From contig PCUY01000076.1 in NCBI GenBank assembly GCA_002787815.1, forward strand, positions 1 through 59,936: a DNA stretch of 59,936 bases, in the 5' to 3' direction. Source of the DNA: Bacteroidetes bacterium CG12_big_fil_rev_8_21_14_0_65_60_17 (lineage in GTDB: Bacteria; Bacteroidota; Rhodothermia; Rhodothermales; UBA10348). Under the pieces are notes generated by a model. It made no database searches. It worked only from the letters and a program-made list of their open reading frames with translations, and was not told the origin of the DNA. This document shows, piece by piece, positions 38,709 through 46,894 of the stretch. How positions within the stretch are numbered: the first letter of the stretch is position 1; every line of letters begins with the position of its first letter. Made by a program: the position numbers and the translations under genes.

Positions 38709-39493
38709 TCCCACCAGTTTAGTTCCTGAATAAAACAAGCCATGCGGCAGTCAGCAAGTGCCTGGCTGGCATCCTGCTGCATGAGGTCGACCTCCATCCA
38801 TCCGAACCAGGAGCAGGTCGTGCCAGCCAGAAACCCTGCTCCGGCCGCATAGATCAGATTGCCCGAATAGGCAGAGATAAGTGCGGCCTCGGCACTCAGC
38901 ATGGTACACTCGATGGTTCGAAGGTAAACAGTGCGATCAATTTCAGCCTGTGCCCGTTCATAAGCAAGGTTGCACTCTTCGTAACAGGGTTGTTCTTTAC
39001 CGAGTGGCGCAGGATTTACCGGGGCGTTGGAGAGCACGGTATCAATCAACCTGAGTACATCGGTCTGATGCATATCGTCCAGCTCCGGATAGTCCCGGGC
39101 CAGTTGGGCCAATGCATCGGCAATGTTGACGTAAAGTCGTTCGTTCGCTCGCGTCAATCGTCGCATGAATGCAATGCCCTGCTTATCCGATGCGCCTGGA
39201 TTCCGCCTGCGGAAACGATTCACTTGTTTTTCCATCTTCTGCAGGTCTCGTAACGCCACCGCGTACATTTTCGTTACGCGGCGTTCGAATGCGGCGTCAG
39301 AAACACTTCCTTTGCCTAAAGCGTCTGTCGCCGGGCGCAATACCTCTTCCCATTCTGAAGCGGGCACAATGGATTCGACGTCAACTTCGGCGTCATTGGC
39401 TGGAGCAGAAGAGTCACACCCGGTCAGTACTCCGCCACCGATAAGGAGCAGAAACACGATTTTTGTCAGGCGTTTGAAATTGGTGCAGGACAT
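38705..39493 (-). CDS. Lipoprotein of unknown function
   Basis: 262 residues. The signal ends in a lipobox (GVLTGC, Cys26), then an acidic linker. The rest is predicted mostly helical, with basic and acidic residues (RRVTKMYAVALRDLQKMEKQVNRFRRR at about 88-114). The C-terminal third has a Gly/Ala-rich hydrophobic segment (AALISAYSGNLIYAAGAGFLAG, about 205-226) and several Cys (CYEEC, CTML, CSW, CRMACF). No family is recognised. It is the first gene of a pair with the small membrane protein. Its leader carries an inverted repeat. Confidence 0.65.
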   Translation of the reverse strand: MSCTNFKRLTKIVFLLLIGGGVLTGCDSSAPANDAEVDVESIVPASEWEEVLRPATDALGKGSVSDAAFERRVTKMYAVALRDLQKMEKQVNRFRRRNPGASDKQGIAFMRRLTRANERLYVNIADALAQLARDYPELDDMHQTDVLRLIDTVLSNAPVNPAPLGKEQPCYEECNLAYERAQAEIDRTVYLRTIECTMLSAEAALISAYSGNLIYAAGAGFLAGTTCSWFGWMEVDLMQQDASQALADCRMACFIQELNWWE

Positions 39494-39495
39494 GA

Positions 39496-39540
39496 GGGGT
39501 CACCATTTGTTTTGTGATCAGGGTTCGATCACAAGACCCC
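39496..39540 (-). promoter_or_regulatory. Two-stem hairpin in the lipoprotein 5' leader
   Basis: On the minus strand, GGGGTC, then TTGTGATC, 7 bases, GATCACAA, 10 bases and GACCCC, the last ending 2 bases before the ATG at 39493. The inner 8-bp stem (39512-39519 with 39527-39534) is perfect. It could be an operator or a leader structure; no T-run supports a terminator. Confidence 0.5.
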
Positions 39541-39580
39541 GGCATGGACGCGACATAACCCCGAGGAAGTATAAACCGCC

Positions 39581-40990
39581 CTACACCTCTTCCAGCCCGT
39601 CCAGCACAAACGGCATGAGCTCGGAAACGGTCGGGTGCACGAGGACCACCTGGCGGTAGTTGCGGCAGACAATACCGCTGTGCATGATGGCCGCGAACAT
39701 ATTGATGATCTCGTCGCCCCCCGGACCAAGGACGCTCGCACCAAGCACCAAATCGGTATCGGCGTCGACCAGGAGCTTCGCGAAGCCCTGTGTCTCGCTC
39801 ATTTCCTTGGCCCGGCTGATTTTGGCCATGGGCCGCGTGGCCTTCAGAACGCGGTGTCCGGCACCAAGCGCTTCCCGCTCGGTGAGTCCTACCCGGCCGA
39901 GTGGTGGATCGGTGAAGAGGGCGTAGATGGAATTGCGGAGAGATACGGTCCGTGTGCCCCCGAACAGGGTATCGAGCGCAATTTCCGCATCATTTACCGC
40001 CGTGTGCGTGAATGCGCCCTCGCCGTTCACGTCGCCGAGCGCAAAAACGCCCGGTTCGTCCGTGCGGCAGTGGTCATCGACCTGGATGAAACCGCGGGAA
40101 TCCGTGCGGATGGCCGTGTTTTCGAGCGCCAGCCGGTCGGAATTGGGTTTGCGGCCGGCGGCGACCAGCAGGTGGCTGCCCACGAGGCGTCCGTGGTTCG
40201 TGTCGAGCACCACGCCGCCGCTGCCTGTCCTGCCAACCCGCGTCGTTTCGGTGCCGGTCCGAATGCGCACGCCCTCGGCGGTCAGGATGTCATTTAACGC
40301 ACCGGACACGTCCTCGTCTTCGCCGGGCATGATCCGGTCGGAACGCTGAATGAGGGTGACCTTGGAGCCGAAGCGGCGGAATATCTGGGAAAACTCGGCC
40401 CCGATATACCCGCCACCGAGCACCAGCAGATGTTCGGGAAGCTCCTCCAGATCCAGAAGACCCGCGCTGTCCATCCAGGGTACCGAGTCAAGGCCCTCAA
40501 TGGGCGGTGCCGACGGACGGGTACCCGTATTGATGAACACCGTTTCGCCCGTGATACGGGTGGACGGGCCTGTGCCCACCGCATCCAAACCCGCATCCGA
40601 ACCCGCGTCCGGGTGCACGATTCCGATCACGCGGTTCTCGACAAAATGGCCCCATCCGCGAAAAAGCGTCACGTTATCCGTCGATTCCATCCAATTTGTC
40701 AGGCCCTTGGTGGAGCCGTTGCGGATGCTGTTCATCCGCTCCCGGATCCGCTCATAATTGACTTCGAGGCCCGACGTGCGGAAACCGAATTCGTCGCCGC
40801 GCCGCGCCTGGTGGATGGCCCGCGCCGATGCCACGAGCGTCTTGGTGGGCGTGCATCCATAGTTGACGCACGAACCACCCACACGGGCCCCTTCCACAAC
40901 AGCAATGGATTTGCCCGTGGGAATCAGTTTTCCGAGCAGCGTACCGAGTGCCTGGCCGGTACCGAGAATGACGTAGTCGAACGAAGTCAT
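39581..40990 (-). CDS. FAD-dependent pyridine nucleotide-disulfide oxidoreductase (mercuric reductase-like)
   Basis: 469 residues with an FAD-binding N-terminus (YVILGTGQALGTLLGK), the redox-active disulfide GGSCVNYGCTPTKT (Cys41, Cys46), an NAD(P)H motif (LLVLGGGYIGAEFSQ), AAGRKPNSDRL and GVFALGDVNGEG, and the C-terminal dimerisation segment with HPTVSELMP (catalytic His-Glu pair). Of the mercuric reductase/lipoamide dehydrogenase group, but no C-terminal Cys pair is seen, so mercury reduction is unlikely. It lies 21 bp after the second hemD-like gene and may be cotranscribed with the heme genes. The substrate is unknown. Confidence 0.85.
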   Translation of the reverse strand: MTSFDYVILGTGQALGTLLGKLIPTGKSIAVVEGARVGGSCVNYGCTPTKTLVASARAIHQARRGDEFGFRTSGLEVNYERIRERMNSIRNGSTKGLTNWMESTDNVTLFRGWGHFVENRVIGIVHPDAGSDAGLDAVGTGPSTRITGETVFINTGTRPSAPPIEGLDSVPWMDSAGLLDLEELPEHLLVLGGGYIGAEFSQIFRRFGSKVTLIQRSDRIMPGEDEDVSGALNDILTAEGVRIRTGTETTRVGRTGSGGVVLDTNHGRLVGSHLLVAAGRKPNSDRLALENTAIRTDSRGFIQVDDHCRTDEPGVFALGDVNGEGAFTHTAVNDAEIALDTLFGGTRTVSLRNSIYALFTDPPLGRVGLTEREALGAGHRVLKATRPMAKISRAKEMSETQGFAKLLVDADTDLVLGASVLGPGGDEIINMFAAIMHSGIVCRNYRQVVLVHPTVSELMPFVLDGLEEV

Positions 40991-41011
40991 ATGGGCGAAG
41001 TGCTTTTCTTG

Positions 41012-41776
41012 TCAGTTCTGTTTCGTGTGGGAGATGCGCCGCATAATGCCCTGCACAAGCGCGCCGACATCATGATACGATGCCGCGACCTCCGCATCCC
41101 ACCCGAACTCCTGGATGGCGGTTCGGCTCGTCGCGCCGACCGTCGCCTTGCGTATGCGCGCCCACGGCCACGGCCAGGCCGATGCCGCCCGCATGCTTGT
41201 CGGGCTGAAAAACACAACCCAGTCCGGGATCGGCCCGGCGGGCGGGTCCGTCTGCAATAGCGTCCGGTATACGACGAGCTCGCGCAGGCGAACGCCTGCG
41301 CGAGCGAGCGTCTCGGGCAGCTCGGGGCGCCGCTCCTCGGCGCAGCAGAACAGAAGTGGCAGAGGTAGCTCCGGGCTCATCTCCGACGCGAGCGCCATCT
41401 GTTCCCCGGCAATGAAGCGGCCGAGCGCCGCGGCCGATCCTTCGCGGGCCCCGCGCGGCGCGAGGCCGAGCGCCCGGGCTTCCCGGGCCGTCCTGGGACC
41501 CACTGTGTAGACGGGCAGATGCCGCCACGCCTCAAGCCGCTTCCGGGCTTCGGGCAGGCGCGCCCAGGCCATCGTCGTCCGGGGGCTCGTCACCACGAGA
41601 CCGCCATGGGCCTTTGGATGTGCCAGCGCGGCCAGCATGGCCTCCTCGTTCAGGAATTCAAACCTGACCACATCGACGCACGCGGCATCGATGCCTTCGT
41701 CCCCGAACGCCCGTACATACGGCTCGCACCCGTCCCCGCTGCGGAGCAGGAGGACGCTCGTGCGGGTATCAGGCAT
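41012..41776 (-). CDS. hemD: Uroporphyrinogen-III synthase-like protein (second copy, standalone)
   Basis: 254 residues from the ATG at 41776, which overlaps the hemH stop by 8 bases. An ATG at 41797 is the alternative. The protein has the two-domain HemD pattern: SVLLLRSG start, GLVVTSPRTTMAW (about 56-68), LPVYTVGPRTAREARALG (about 85-103) and DWVVFFSPTSMRAA near 183-196. It should cyclise hydroxymethylbilane to uroporphyrinogen III. It resembles eukaryote-like HemD more than the domain fused to HemC at 48764. Having both is a redundancy, or one has changed function. Confidence 0.72.
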   Translation of the reverse strand: MPDTRTSVLLLRSGDGCEPYVRAFGDEGIDAACVDVVRFEFLNEEAMLAALAHPKAHGGLVVTSPRTTMAWARLPEARKRLEAWRHLPVYTVGPRTAREARALGLAPRGAREGSAAALGRFIAGEQMALASEMSPELPLPLLFCCAEERRPELPETLARAGVRLRELVVYRTLLQTDPPAGPIPDWVVFFSPTSMRAASAWPWPWARIRKATVGATSRTAIQEFGWDAEVAASYHDVGALVQGIMRRISHTKQN

Positions 41777-42860
41777 GGGAGGCGACGTATCGGGCATGAT
41801 GACAGGGTACGTCACGGTGGCCATTCGTGCACACTGTGCCCTCCCGTTTCCTGCAGCGACATGGGTACAGGCCGCGCGTGGCGGGCGCATCTCCCCGGAG
41901 GAAAGGGGTGACGAGATCGGCGAGTACGGCCGCCAGGCCGTGCCGGTCGGTGGGCACCGGAACGCGGTGCATTTTCATGCCGAGCGCCTCGACGTCCGCA
42001 CGGAAATCCAGATCGAGTTCGGCCAGCGTCTCCGATTGCTCATGCACGAACGATATGGGCTCGACCACGAGGCACCGCGCGGAAACGGTCTGGATGTGGG
42101 TTTCATTGTCCGGCTCGGTCCAGGCAATGCCCCGGTTGGCGTGGTTCTGGTAGCCCAGCGTCCACGCCGGACCGCCTAGCAGATCCGCGATCTGCGCGCA
42201 GTGCTCCTCCACGTATCCGTCGTAGCGGCTTCCCATCTCCAGATACTTGATGGGTGTGCCGTGGGCCGAGAAATAAAGGAGCGTTTCCGGGTCGAAGAGG
42301 TCCACACCCTCCTCCGATGCAAAGCGACGGATGTTTTCCGCGCGGAGTCGGGTGTATGCCTGGTCGTGGTGCCAGGCCGTGAGTTCGTGGATGGGCACGT
42401 CCCATCCCAGGTCTGCTGCGGCCCGTTCCACATCCGCGAGCGCCGCCACGTTCGTCGAGAACCCGCAGATCGGGTAGATGGGCAGGGCAATGAGCGCATC
42501 CACCCCGCCGGCCTGCGCACGGGCCACTACATCGGTGATGGTCGGATCGGTGAACTGCATGGCCACATATGCCTGTACGTTGAAACCGCGCGCTTGGAGT
42601 TCATCCTCGACCAGGCGGGCCTCCTCGCGCGCCTGGGCATTGAGCGGCGATCCGCCAATGCGCGCATAGTCCTCAATCAGCCCGGGCGCCCTGTTTTCGG
42701 CGAGCTCCCGGCAGCGTGCGCGTCGCGCCTCCTCCGTCGGAAAGCGCTCGAGCGGGGCATTGTTGTAGAATATCCGCTCCAGGAACGGCACGACGGCCTC
42801 CATTGTCGGCGCCTCCGGCTCCCCGAAGTTGAGCATGATGAGTCCGAATGTATGAGCCAT
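41769..42860 (-). CDS. hemH: Ferrochelatase with Cys-rich C-terminus
   Basis: Inserts ferrous iron into a porphyrin; with HemQ in the operon the substrate is probably coproporphyrin III (CpfC). 363 residues. FSAHGTP holds the catalytic His and EPISFVHEQSETLAELD the conserved Glu loop. The C-terminus has four Cys at 334, 336, 344 and 353 (YPCRCRKREG, VCTNG, VPCHH), reminiscent of, but not identical in spacing to, the [2Fe-2S] ligands of some ferrochelatases. The 5' side is separated from hemL by 85 bp containing the 29-bp repeat. Confidence 0.93.
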   Translation of the reverse strand: MAHTFGLIMLNFGEPEAPTMEAVVPFLERIFYNNAPLERFPTEEARRARCRELAENRAPGLIEDYARIGGSPLNAQAREEARLVEDELQARGFNVQAYVAMQFTDPTITDVVARAQAGGVDALIALPIYPICGFSTNVAALADVERAAADLGWDVPIHELTAWHHDQAYTRLRAENIRRFASEEGVDLFDPETLLYFSAHGTPIKYLEMGSRYDGYVEEHCAQIADLLGGPAWTLGYQNHANRGIAWTEPDNETHIQTVSARCLVVEPISFVHEQSETLAELDLDFRADVEALGMKMHRVPVPTDRHGLAAVLADLVTPFLRGDAPATRGLYPCRCRKREGTVCTNGHRDVPCHHARYVASHA

Positions 42861-42911
42861 GGATGTTTTTCTGGTAGATGCGAAGGGGAGGGGTCAGATC
42901 AGGGTCGGGGT

Positions 42912-42969
42912 GAGGGTCAGGTCGCGATCCGGGTCGGGCCGAGGGTCAGGTCGCGATCCGGGTCGGGCC
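42912..42969 (-). repeat. Two perfect 29-bp tandem copies around the hemL stop
   Basis: The unit begins GAGGGTCAGGTCGCGATCCG; copies are at 42912-42940 and 42941-42969. The hemL stop codon (42946-42948) lies in the second copy. Only the copy in 42941-42969 is partly coding; the first is downstream spacer, so duplication did not change the protein. Confidence 0.9.
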
Positions 42970-44304
42970 GAGGGGATGCAGCGCCTTGGAGGCGGCGCGG
43001 TACGTGGCCTCGACTTCCGTTTCGCCGTGCCGCGCGCTCACGAAGCAGGCTTCGAACTGGGATGGCGGCAGGTACACGCCTTCCTGCAGCATCCCGTTGA
43101 AGAAGCGGGCGAACACGTCGAGCGGGCACGCCGCCACGGATTCGTAATCCCGGATGGGGCTTTCGGCGGCTGCGGCGGCGGCTGCATCCTTTCCTGCACC
43201 AGCTCCCGTGAAGAACGTCGTGAACATGGTGCCGACGCGCGTCTGCGCGAGGGGGACGCGCGCCTCACGGGCCGCATGCCCAATGGCCTCCTCAACGCGT
43301 TGCGCGGTATGGGCAATCTGCTGCCAGACACCGGGCTGGGCAAGGCGCCGCAGAGTCACAATGCCGGCCGTCATGGCGAGTGGGTTGCCCGAAAGCGTAC
43401 CCGCCTGGTACATGGGCCCGACGGGAGCGACCATGTCCATGATGTCGCGCCTCCCGCCATAGGCTCCTACCGGCAGGCCACCGCCGATGACTTTTCCGAG
43501 CGTCGTGATGTCGGGCACCACGCCATAGAGTGCCTGCGCGCCGCCGGGATGCACGCGGAACCCCGTCATGACCTCGTCGAATATGAGAAGCACGTCGTGG
43601 TCGCTCGTCGCACGTCGAACACCTTCCAGGTATCCTTCCACGGGTGGAATGACGCCCATATTGCCTGTCACGGGCTCCATGATCACGGCGGCAATCTGCC
43701 CGCGGTGCGTGTCCAGACACTTCTCCACAGCCTCCAGGTCATTCCAGGGCAGGACGAGCGTATCTTCGACGGCATGTTTCGGAACGCCCGGCGAGTCCGG
43801 CAGGCCGAGCGTTGCCACGCCCGATCCGGCACTCGCGAGCAGCATGTCGGCGTGCCCGTGGTAGTTTCCCTTGAACTTGATCACCTTGTCGCGGGAGGTG
43901 AAGGCGCGCGCCAGACGGATGGCGCTCATCGTGGCCTCCGTTCCCGAATTCACGAGTCGGACCCGCTGCAAGCTTGGCATGGCGGCCTGTATGAGGCGAA
44001 CCAAGTCCACTTCGAGTGGGCTCGGCGCCCCGAAACTCGTACCCTTGGCTGCCGCTTCGGCCAGGGCGCGGGTTACTTCGGGGTCTGCATGTCCCAGGAT
44101 CATGGGACCGAATGAGAGGACATAGTCGATATAGGAATTTCCATCCACATCGGTCATGGTCGCGCCCTCGGCACGGTCAATGAAAAGCGGCTGCCCTCCC
44201 ACGGCGCCGAAGGCCCGCGCGGGTGAGCTCACGCCCCCCGGCATCAGGTCCCGGGCTTCGCTGAAAAGTCTGATGGATTCATCGATCTGCATGGTATGTG
44301 TCAT
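42946..44304 (-). CDS. hemL: Glutamate-1-semialdehyde 2,1-aminomutase
   Basis: PLP enzyme converting glutamate-1-semialdehyde to 5-aminolevulinate, the second step of the C5 pathway. 452 residues. PLP Lys in TTLGKVIGGGLPVGAYGG; other landmarks are VNSGTEATMSAIRLARA, KFKGNYHGHAD and LIFDEVMTGFRV. It carries an Ala-rich insertion (GAGAGKDAAAAAAAES, about 382-397). Its ATG overlaps the hemY stop by ATGA. Confidence 0.97.
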   Translation of the reverse strand: MTHTMQIDESIRLFSEARDLMPGGVSSPARAFGAVGGQPLFIDRAEGATMTDVDGNSYIDYVLSFGPMILGHADPEVTRALAEAAAKGTSFGAPSPLEVDLVRLIQAAMPSLQRVRLVNSGTEATMSAIRLARAFTSRDKVIKFKGNYHGHADMLLASAGSGVATLGLPDSPGVPKHAVEDTLVLPWNDLEAVEKCLDTHRGQIAAVIMEPVTGNMGVIPPVEGYLEGVRRATSDHDVLLIFDEVMTGFRVHPGGAQALYGVVPDITTLGKVIGGGLPVGAYGGRRDIMDMVAPVGPMYQAGTLSGNPLAMTAGIVTLRRLAQPGVWQQIAHTAQRVEEAIGHAAREARVPLAQTRVGTMFTTFFTGAGAGKDAAAAAAAESPIRDYESVAACPLDVFARFFNGMLQEGVYLPPSQFEACFVSARHGETEVEATYRAASKALHPLGPTRIAT

Positions 44305-45791
44305 GGGTTGTGGGCTGCTTTCTGCTTCAATACGTTACCGGCTGCTTCGTTTGCCTGCCGGATTACATCCGGAATGCCGACTCCCCGGTAGGCGGCGCCG
44401 GTGAGGACGAGTCCGGGTAGCTTCCGCGTCGCATGATCCAGACGATCGAGCCGGTCCAGATGGCCCATGGTATAGGCGGGCTGCGACCGCGGCCAGCGCC
44501 AGATGCGGACCAGTTCGGGCCGCGCGGCCACGCCGGGCGCGACGTCCAGAATGTCGACGAGTTCGCACGCGACGTGGCTCAGGAGTTCCTTTTCGCTGGC
44601 TGCAAGCAACGGATCGTCCTCGTGGCGCCCGAAGAAAAAACGTAGCAGGACGCGGTCATTCGGCGCGCGGCCCACGATTTTCGACGAGCTCCACGTGCAC
44701 GCCCGCACGGCCTTTCCCTCGGATTCCGGCACCAGATACCCGTATCCGTCGAGCGGGTGCCGTACATCCTTCCTCCGGAAACCGACGGTCACGACGACTG
44801 TGGAACTGTACGGTATTCCCCGCAGCTCCTCGGTAACGGCCGTCGTGGCCGCCTCGCCGGGCGCCTCACGGGCCGCCTCATGGGAACGCGCCCCGAGCAT
44901 GTCGGCCGCCACGAATGCCGGCGTCGCGACAACAACCGAACGCGCACGGAAAGAGAGCGGTGCGCCCCGGTGCGTGGCACGCGCCTGCCATTCGTTGTCA
45001 AGGTGCACCGATTCCACCGGGCAGGAGGTGATAACGCGGACCGGGTTATCACCAGTCGTGATTTTTTCGACAAGGGCTGCGGAGAGCGTCTGCATGCCGC
45101 CTCGAAGCGTAACAAAGGCTGAACCGGTGGCACCGGATAGCCGATGTCCACGCCCGCCCGATCCCGTCCGAACGGCGGCCCGCAGAAAACTGCCATGCTC
45201 CGCCTCCAGTTCGTGGAACTGCGGGAACGTGGCCTGCAGGCTCAACCTGTCCACATCACCCCCGTATATCCCCCCGAGCAGCGGACCCATGAGGCGCTCG
45301 TGCATTTCGCGTCCCATTCGGCGCCGGATGAACCGCCCAAGTGCCTCGTCGGCCCCGCCCCGGCGCCGCGGCACAAACCATTCCATGGCCACGCGCGCTT
45401 TGCCAAGTGGCGAGAGCAGGCGCGTCGTCATGAGCGGCCAGAGCCGCGAGGGTACCAGTCCACTCATGCCGGCGGGAAGCGGATACAGCTTGCCCGCCCG
45501 CTGGACGAAGCTCCCGGCATGGGCCGGGTTGGTCGGTACGATGTCTTGCTCCAGGCCCAACTCGCGGCACAAGTCAAGCGCCCACGGCTTACGCGCCAGG
45601 AAAATATCCGGGCCGTGCTCAATCGTATACCCGTCCACGTGCTCGGTCACCAGTTTGCCTCCACACTCGCCGGCGGCTTCGACAAGAGTAATGGCAAGAT
45701 GCGGGGCCGCCTGGCGCAGGCGCCAGGCGGCCCCCAGCCCCGAAATCCCGCCGCCGATCACGAGCACGTCCTGTACAGGCTCCCGGTTCAT
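44301..45791 (-). CDS. hemY: HemY-type porphyrinogen oxidase (oxygen-dependent)
   Basis: FAD-dependent oxidase of 496 residues. The dinucleotide-binding VLVIGGGISGLGAAWRL is at about 9-25 and VEAAGECGGKLVTE follows. GGIYGGDVDRLSLQATFPQ and the C-terminal LVLTGAAYRGVGIPDVIRQ are typical of the family. In an operon with HemQ, it is expected to act as coproporphyrinogen III oxidase (CgoX), making coproporphyrin III for the ferrochelatase. Its ATG overlaps the hemE stop by ATGA. Confidence 0.93.
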   Translation of the reverse strand: MNREPVQDVLVIGGGISGLGAAWRLRQAAPHLAITLVEAAGECGGKLVTEHVDGYTIEHGPDIFLARKPWALDLCRELGLEQDIVPTNPAHAGSFVQRAGKLYPLPAGMSGLVPSRLWPLMTTRLLSPLGKARVAMEWFVPRRRGGADEALGRFIRRRMGREMHERLMGPLLGGIYGGDVDRLSLQATFPQFHELEAEHGSFLRAAVRTGSGGRGHRLSGATGSAFVTLRGGMQTLSAALVEKITTGDNPVRVITSCPVESVHLDNEWQARATHRGAPLSFRARSVVVATPAFVAADMLGARSHEAAREAPGEAATTAVTEELRGIPYSSTVVVTVGFRRKDVRHPLDGYGYLVPESEGKAVRACTWSSSKIVGRAPNDRVLLRFFFGRHEDDPLLAASEKELLSHVACELVDILDVAPGVAARPELVRIWRWPRSQPAYTMGHLDRLDRLDHATRKLPGLVLTGAAYRGVGIPDVIRQANEAAGNVLKQKAAHNP

Positions 45792-46849
45792 CTGGACGTG
45801 GCTTCGTGCACGTAGTCGACCAGGCGACGCACGTTGTCGACCGGCGTGTCCGGCAGAATGCCATGCCCGACATTGAAAATGTGTCCCCTGCGTCCACCGG
45901 CCCGTGCCAGTACGTCATCGGCGCCGCGGCGAAGCACCTCCCAGGGTGCATGCAGCCGTACCGGATCCAGATTTCCCATGATGACCCGGTCCGTACCTAT
46001 CCGGGCCCACGCCTCGTCGAGCGGCACATGGAAATCCACCCCCACCGCCGTCCGGCCAGCCGCTGCAATGCTCTCCAGGTACGCGCCCGTACCGGTCGAG
46101 AAATGAATAACCGGAACACCCGTCGCCAGGGCCGATGCCAGAACCTGCCGCGTGTAGGGCTGGACGTACCGCTCATAATCCAACCTCCCGAGCGCCCCGG
46201 CCCAGGAATCGAAAAGCTGCAGCGCCTGGGCGCCGGCCGCCGCCTGGGCCGAGAGGTAATCGGACACGACGGTGACCAGCTTTGACATGAGCACGTCCCA
46301 GGCCTCCGGATCGCTGTACATGAGGCTCTTCGCGTGCACATAGCTCTTTGAGCCGCCGCCTTCCATGGCATAGCTGGCGAGCGTGAACGGCGCTCCCGAA
46401 AACCCGATGAGAGGAATGCCGCGCGTATCCAACTCCTTGCGTACCAGACGGATGGCTCCCAGTGTGCCTTCCATGACCTCCGTCATGGAGGGCGTCCGCA
46501 GGGCGTCAATATCGGCCCGGCTGCGCACCGGGTTTGCAAGCCGCGGCCCCACTCCCTTGATGAAATCCAGTTCCAGCCCCATACCGGAGAGCGGCGGCAG
46601 AATATCTGAAAAAATAATGGCGGCATCGAGATCAAACGCCTCGATGGGCTGCATCGTGATTTCAGCCGACAGCTCTGGCGAGTGGATGCTCTCGAGCATC
46701 GTGTACCGCTCGCGCAGCGCCCGGTATTCGGGCATATAGCGACCCGCCTGCCGCATGAGCCAGATCGGTGTGGCATCGGCGTGTTCACCACGCAGTGTTT
46801 TCAGGAATCGGCCCTGTTCGGCCGGAAAGAGTTTCGAGGCGTGAGTCAT
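45788..46849 (-). CDS. hemE: Uroporphyrinogen decarboxylase
   Basis: Decarboxylates uroporphyrinogen III to coproporphyrinogen III. 353 residues, standard length. The N-terminal signature TPIWLMRQAGRYMPEYR (about 27-43) with the substrate-binding Arg, FSDILPPLSGMG and GFSGAPFTLASYAMEG are clear. Its start overlaps the stop of a 10-codon upstream reading frame by ATGA. Confidence 0.97.
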   Translation of the reverse strand: MTHASKLFPAEQGRFLKTLRGEHADATPIWLMRQAGRYMPEYRALRERYTMLESIHSPELSAEITMQPIEAFDLDAAIIFSDILPPLSGMGLELDFIKGVGPRLANPVRSRADIDALRTPSMTEVMEGTLGAIRLVRKELDTRGIPLIGFSGAPFTLASYAMEGGGSKSYVHAKSLMYSDPEAWDVLMSKLVTVVSDYLSAQAAAGAQALQLFDSWAGALGRLDYERYVQPYTRQVLASALATGVPVIHFSTGTGAYLESIAAAGRTAVGVDFHVPLDEAWARIGTDRVIMGNLDPVRLHAPWEVLRRGADDVLARAGGRRGHIFNVGHGILPDTPVDNVRRLVDYVHEATSR

Positions 46850-46878
46850 GGCGGAACGGGTAGCGAGGAGTGGGTCAT
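46846..46878 (-). other. Ten-codon open frame coupled to the hemE start
   Basis: ATG at 46878 reads MTHSSLPVPP and stops with TGA overlapping the hemE ATG (ATGA). It starts with the same MTH as hemE, suggesting a local duplication of the start region. It may be a leader peptide or chance. Confidence 0.35.
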
Positions 46879-46894
46879 GGCGGGGTGTTCGGTA

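Noticed and set aside
39512-39534. TGTGA...TCACA as a CRP-type site
   Set aside because: The half-sites are 11 bases apart instead of 6, so it does not fit a CRP site; kept only as an unidentified palindrome.
42859-44115. Plus-strand open frame of 418 codons opposite hemL
   Set aside because: It lies antisense to a complete, motif-bearing hemL; long opposite-strand frames are expected in GC-rich genes.
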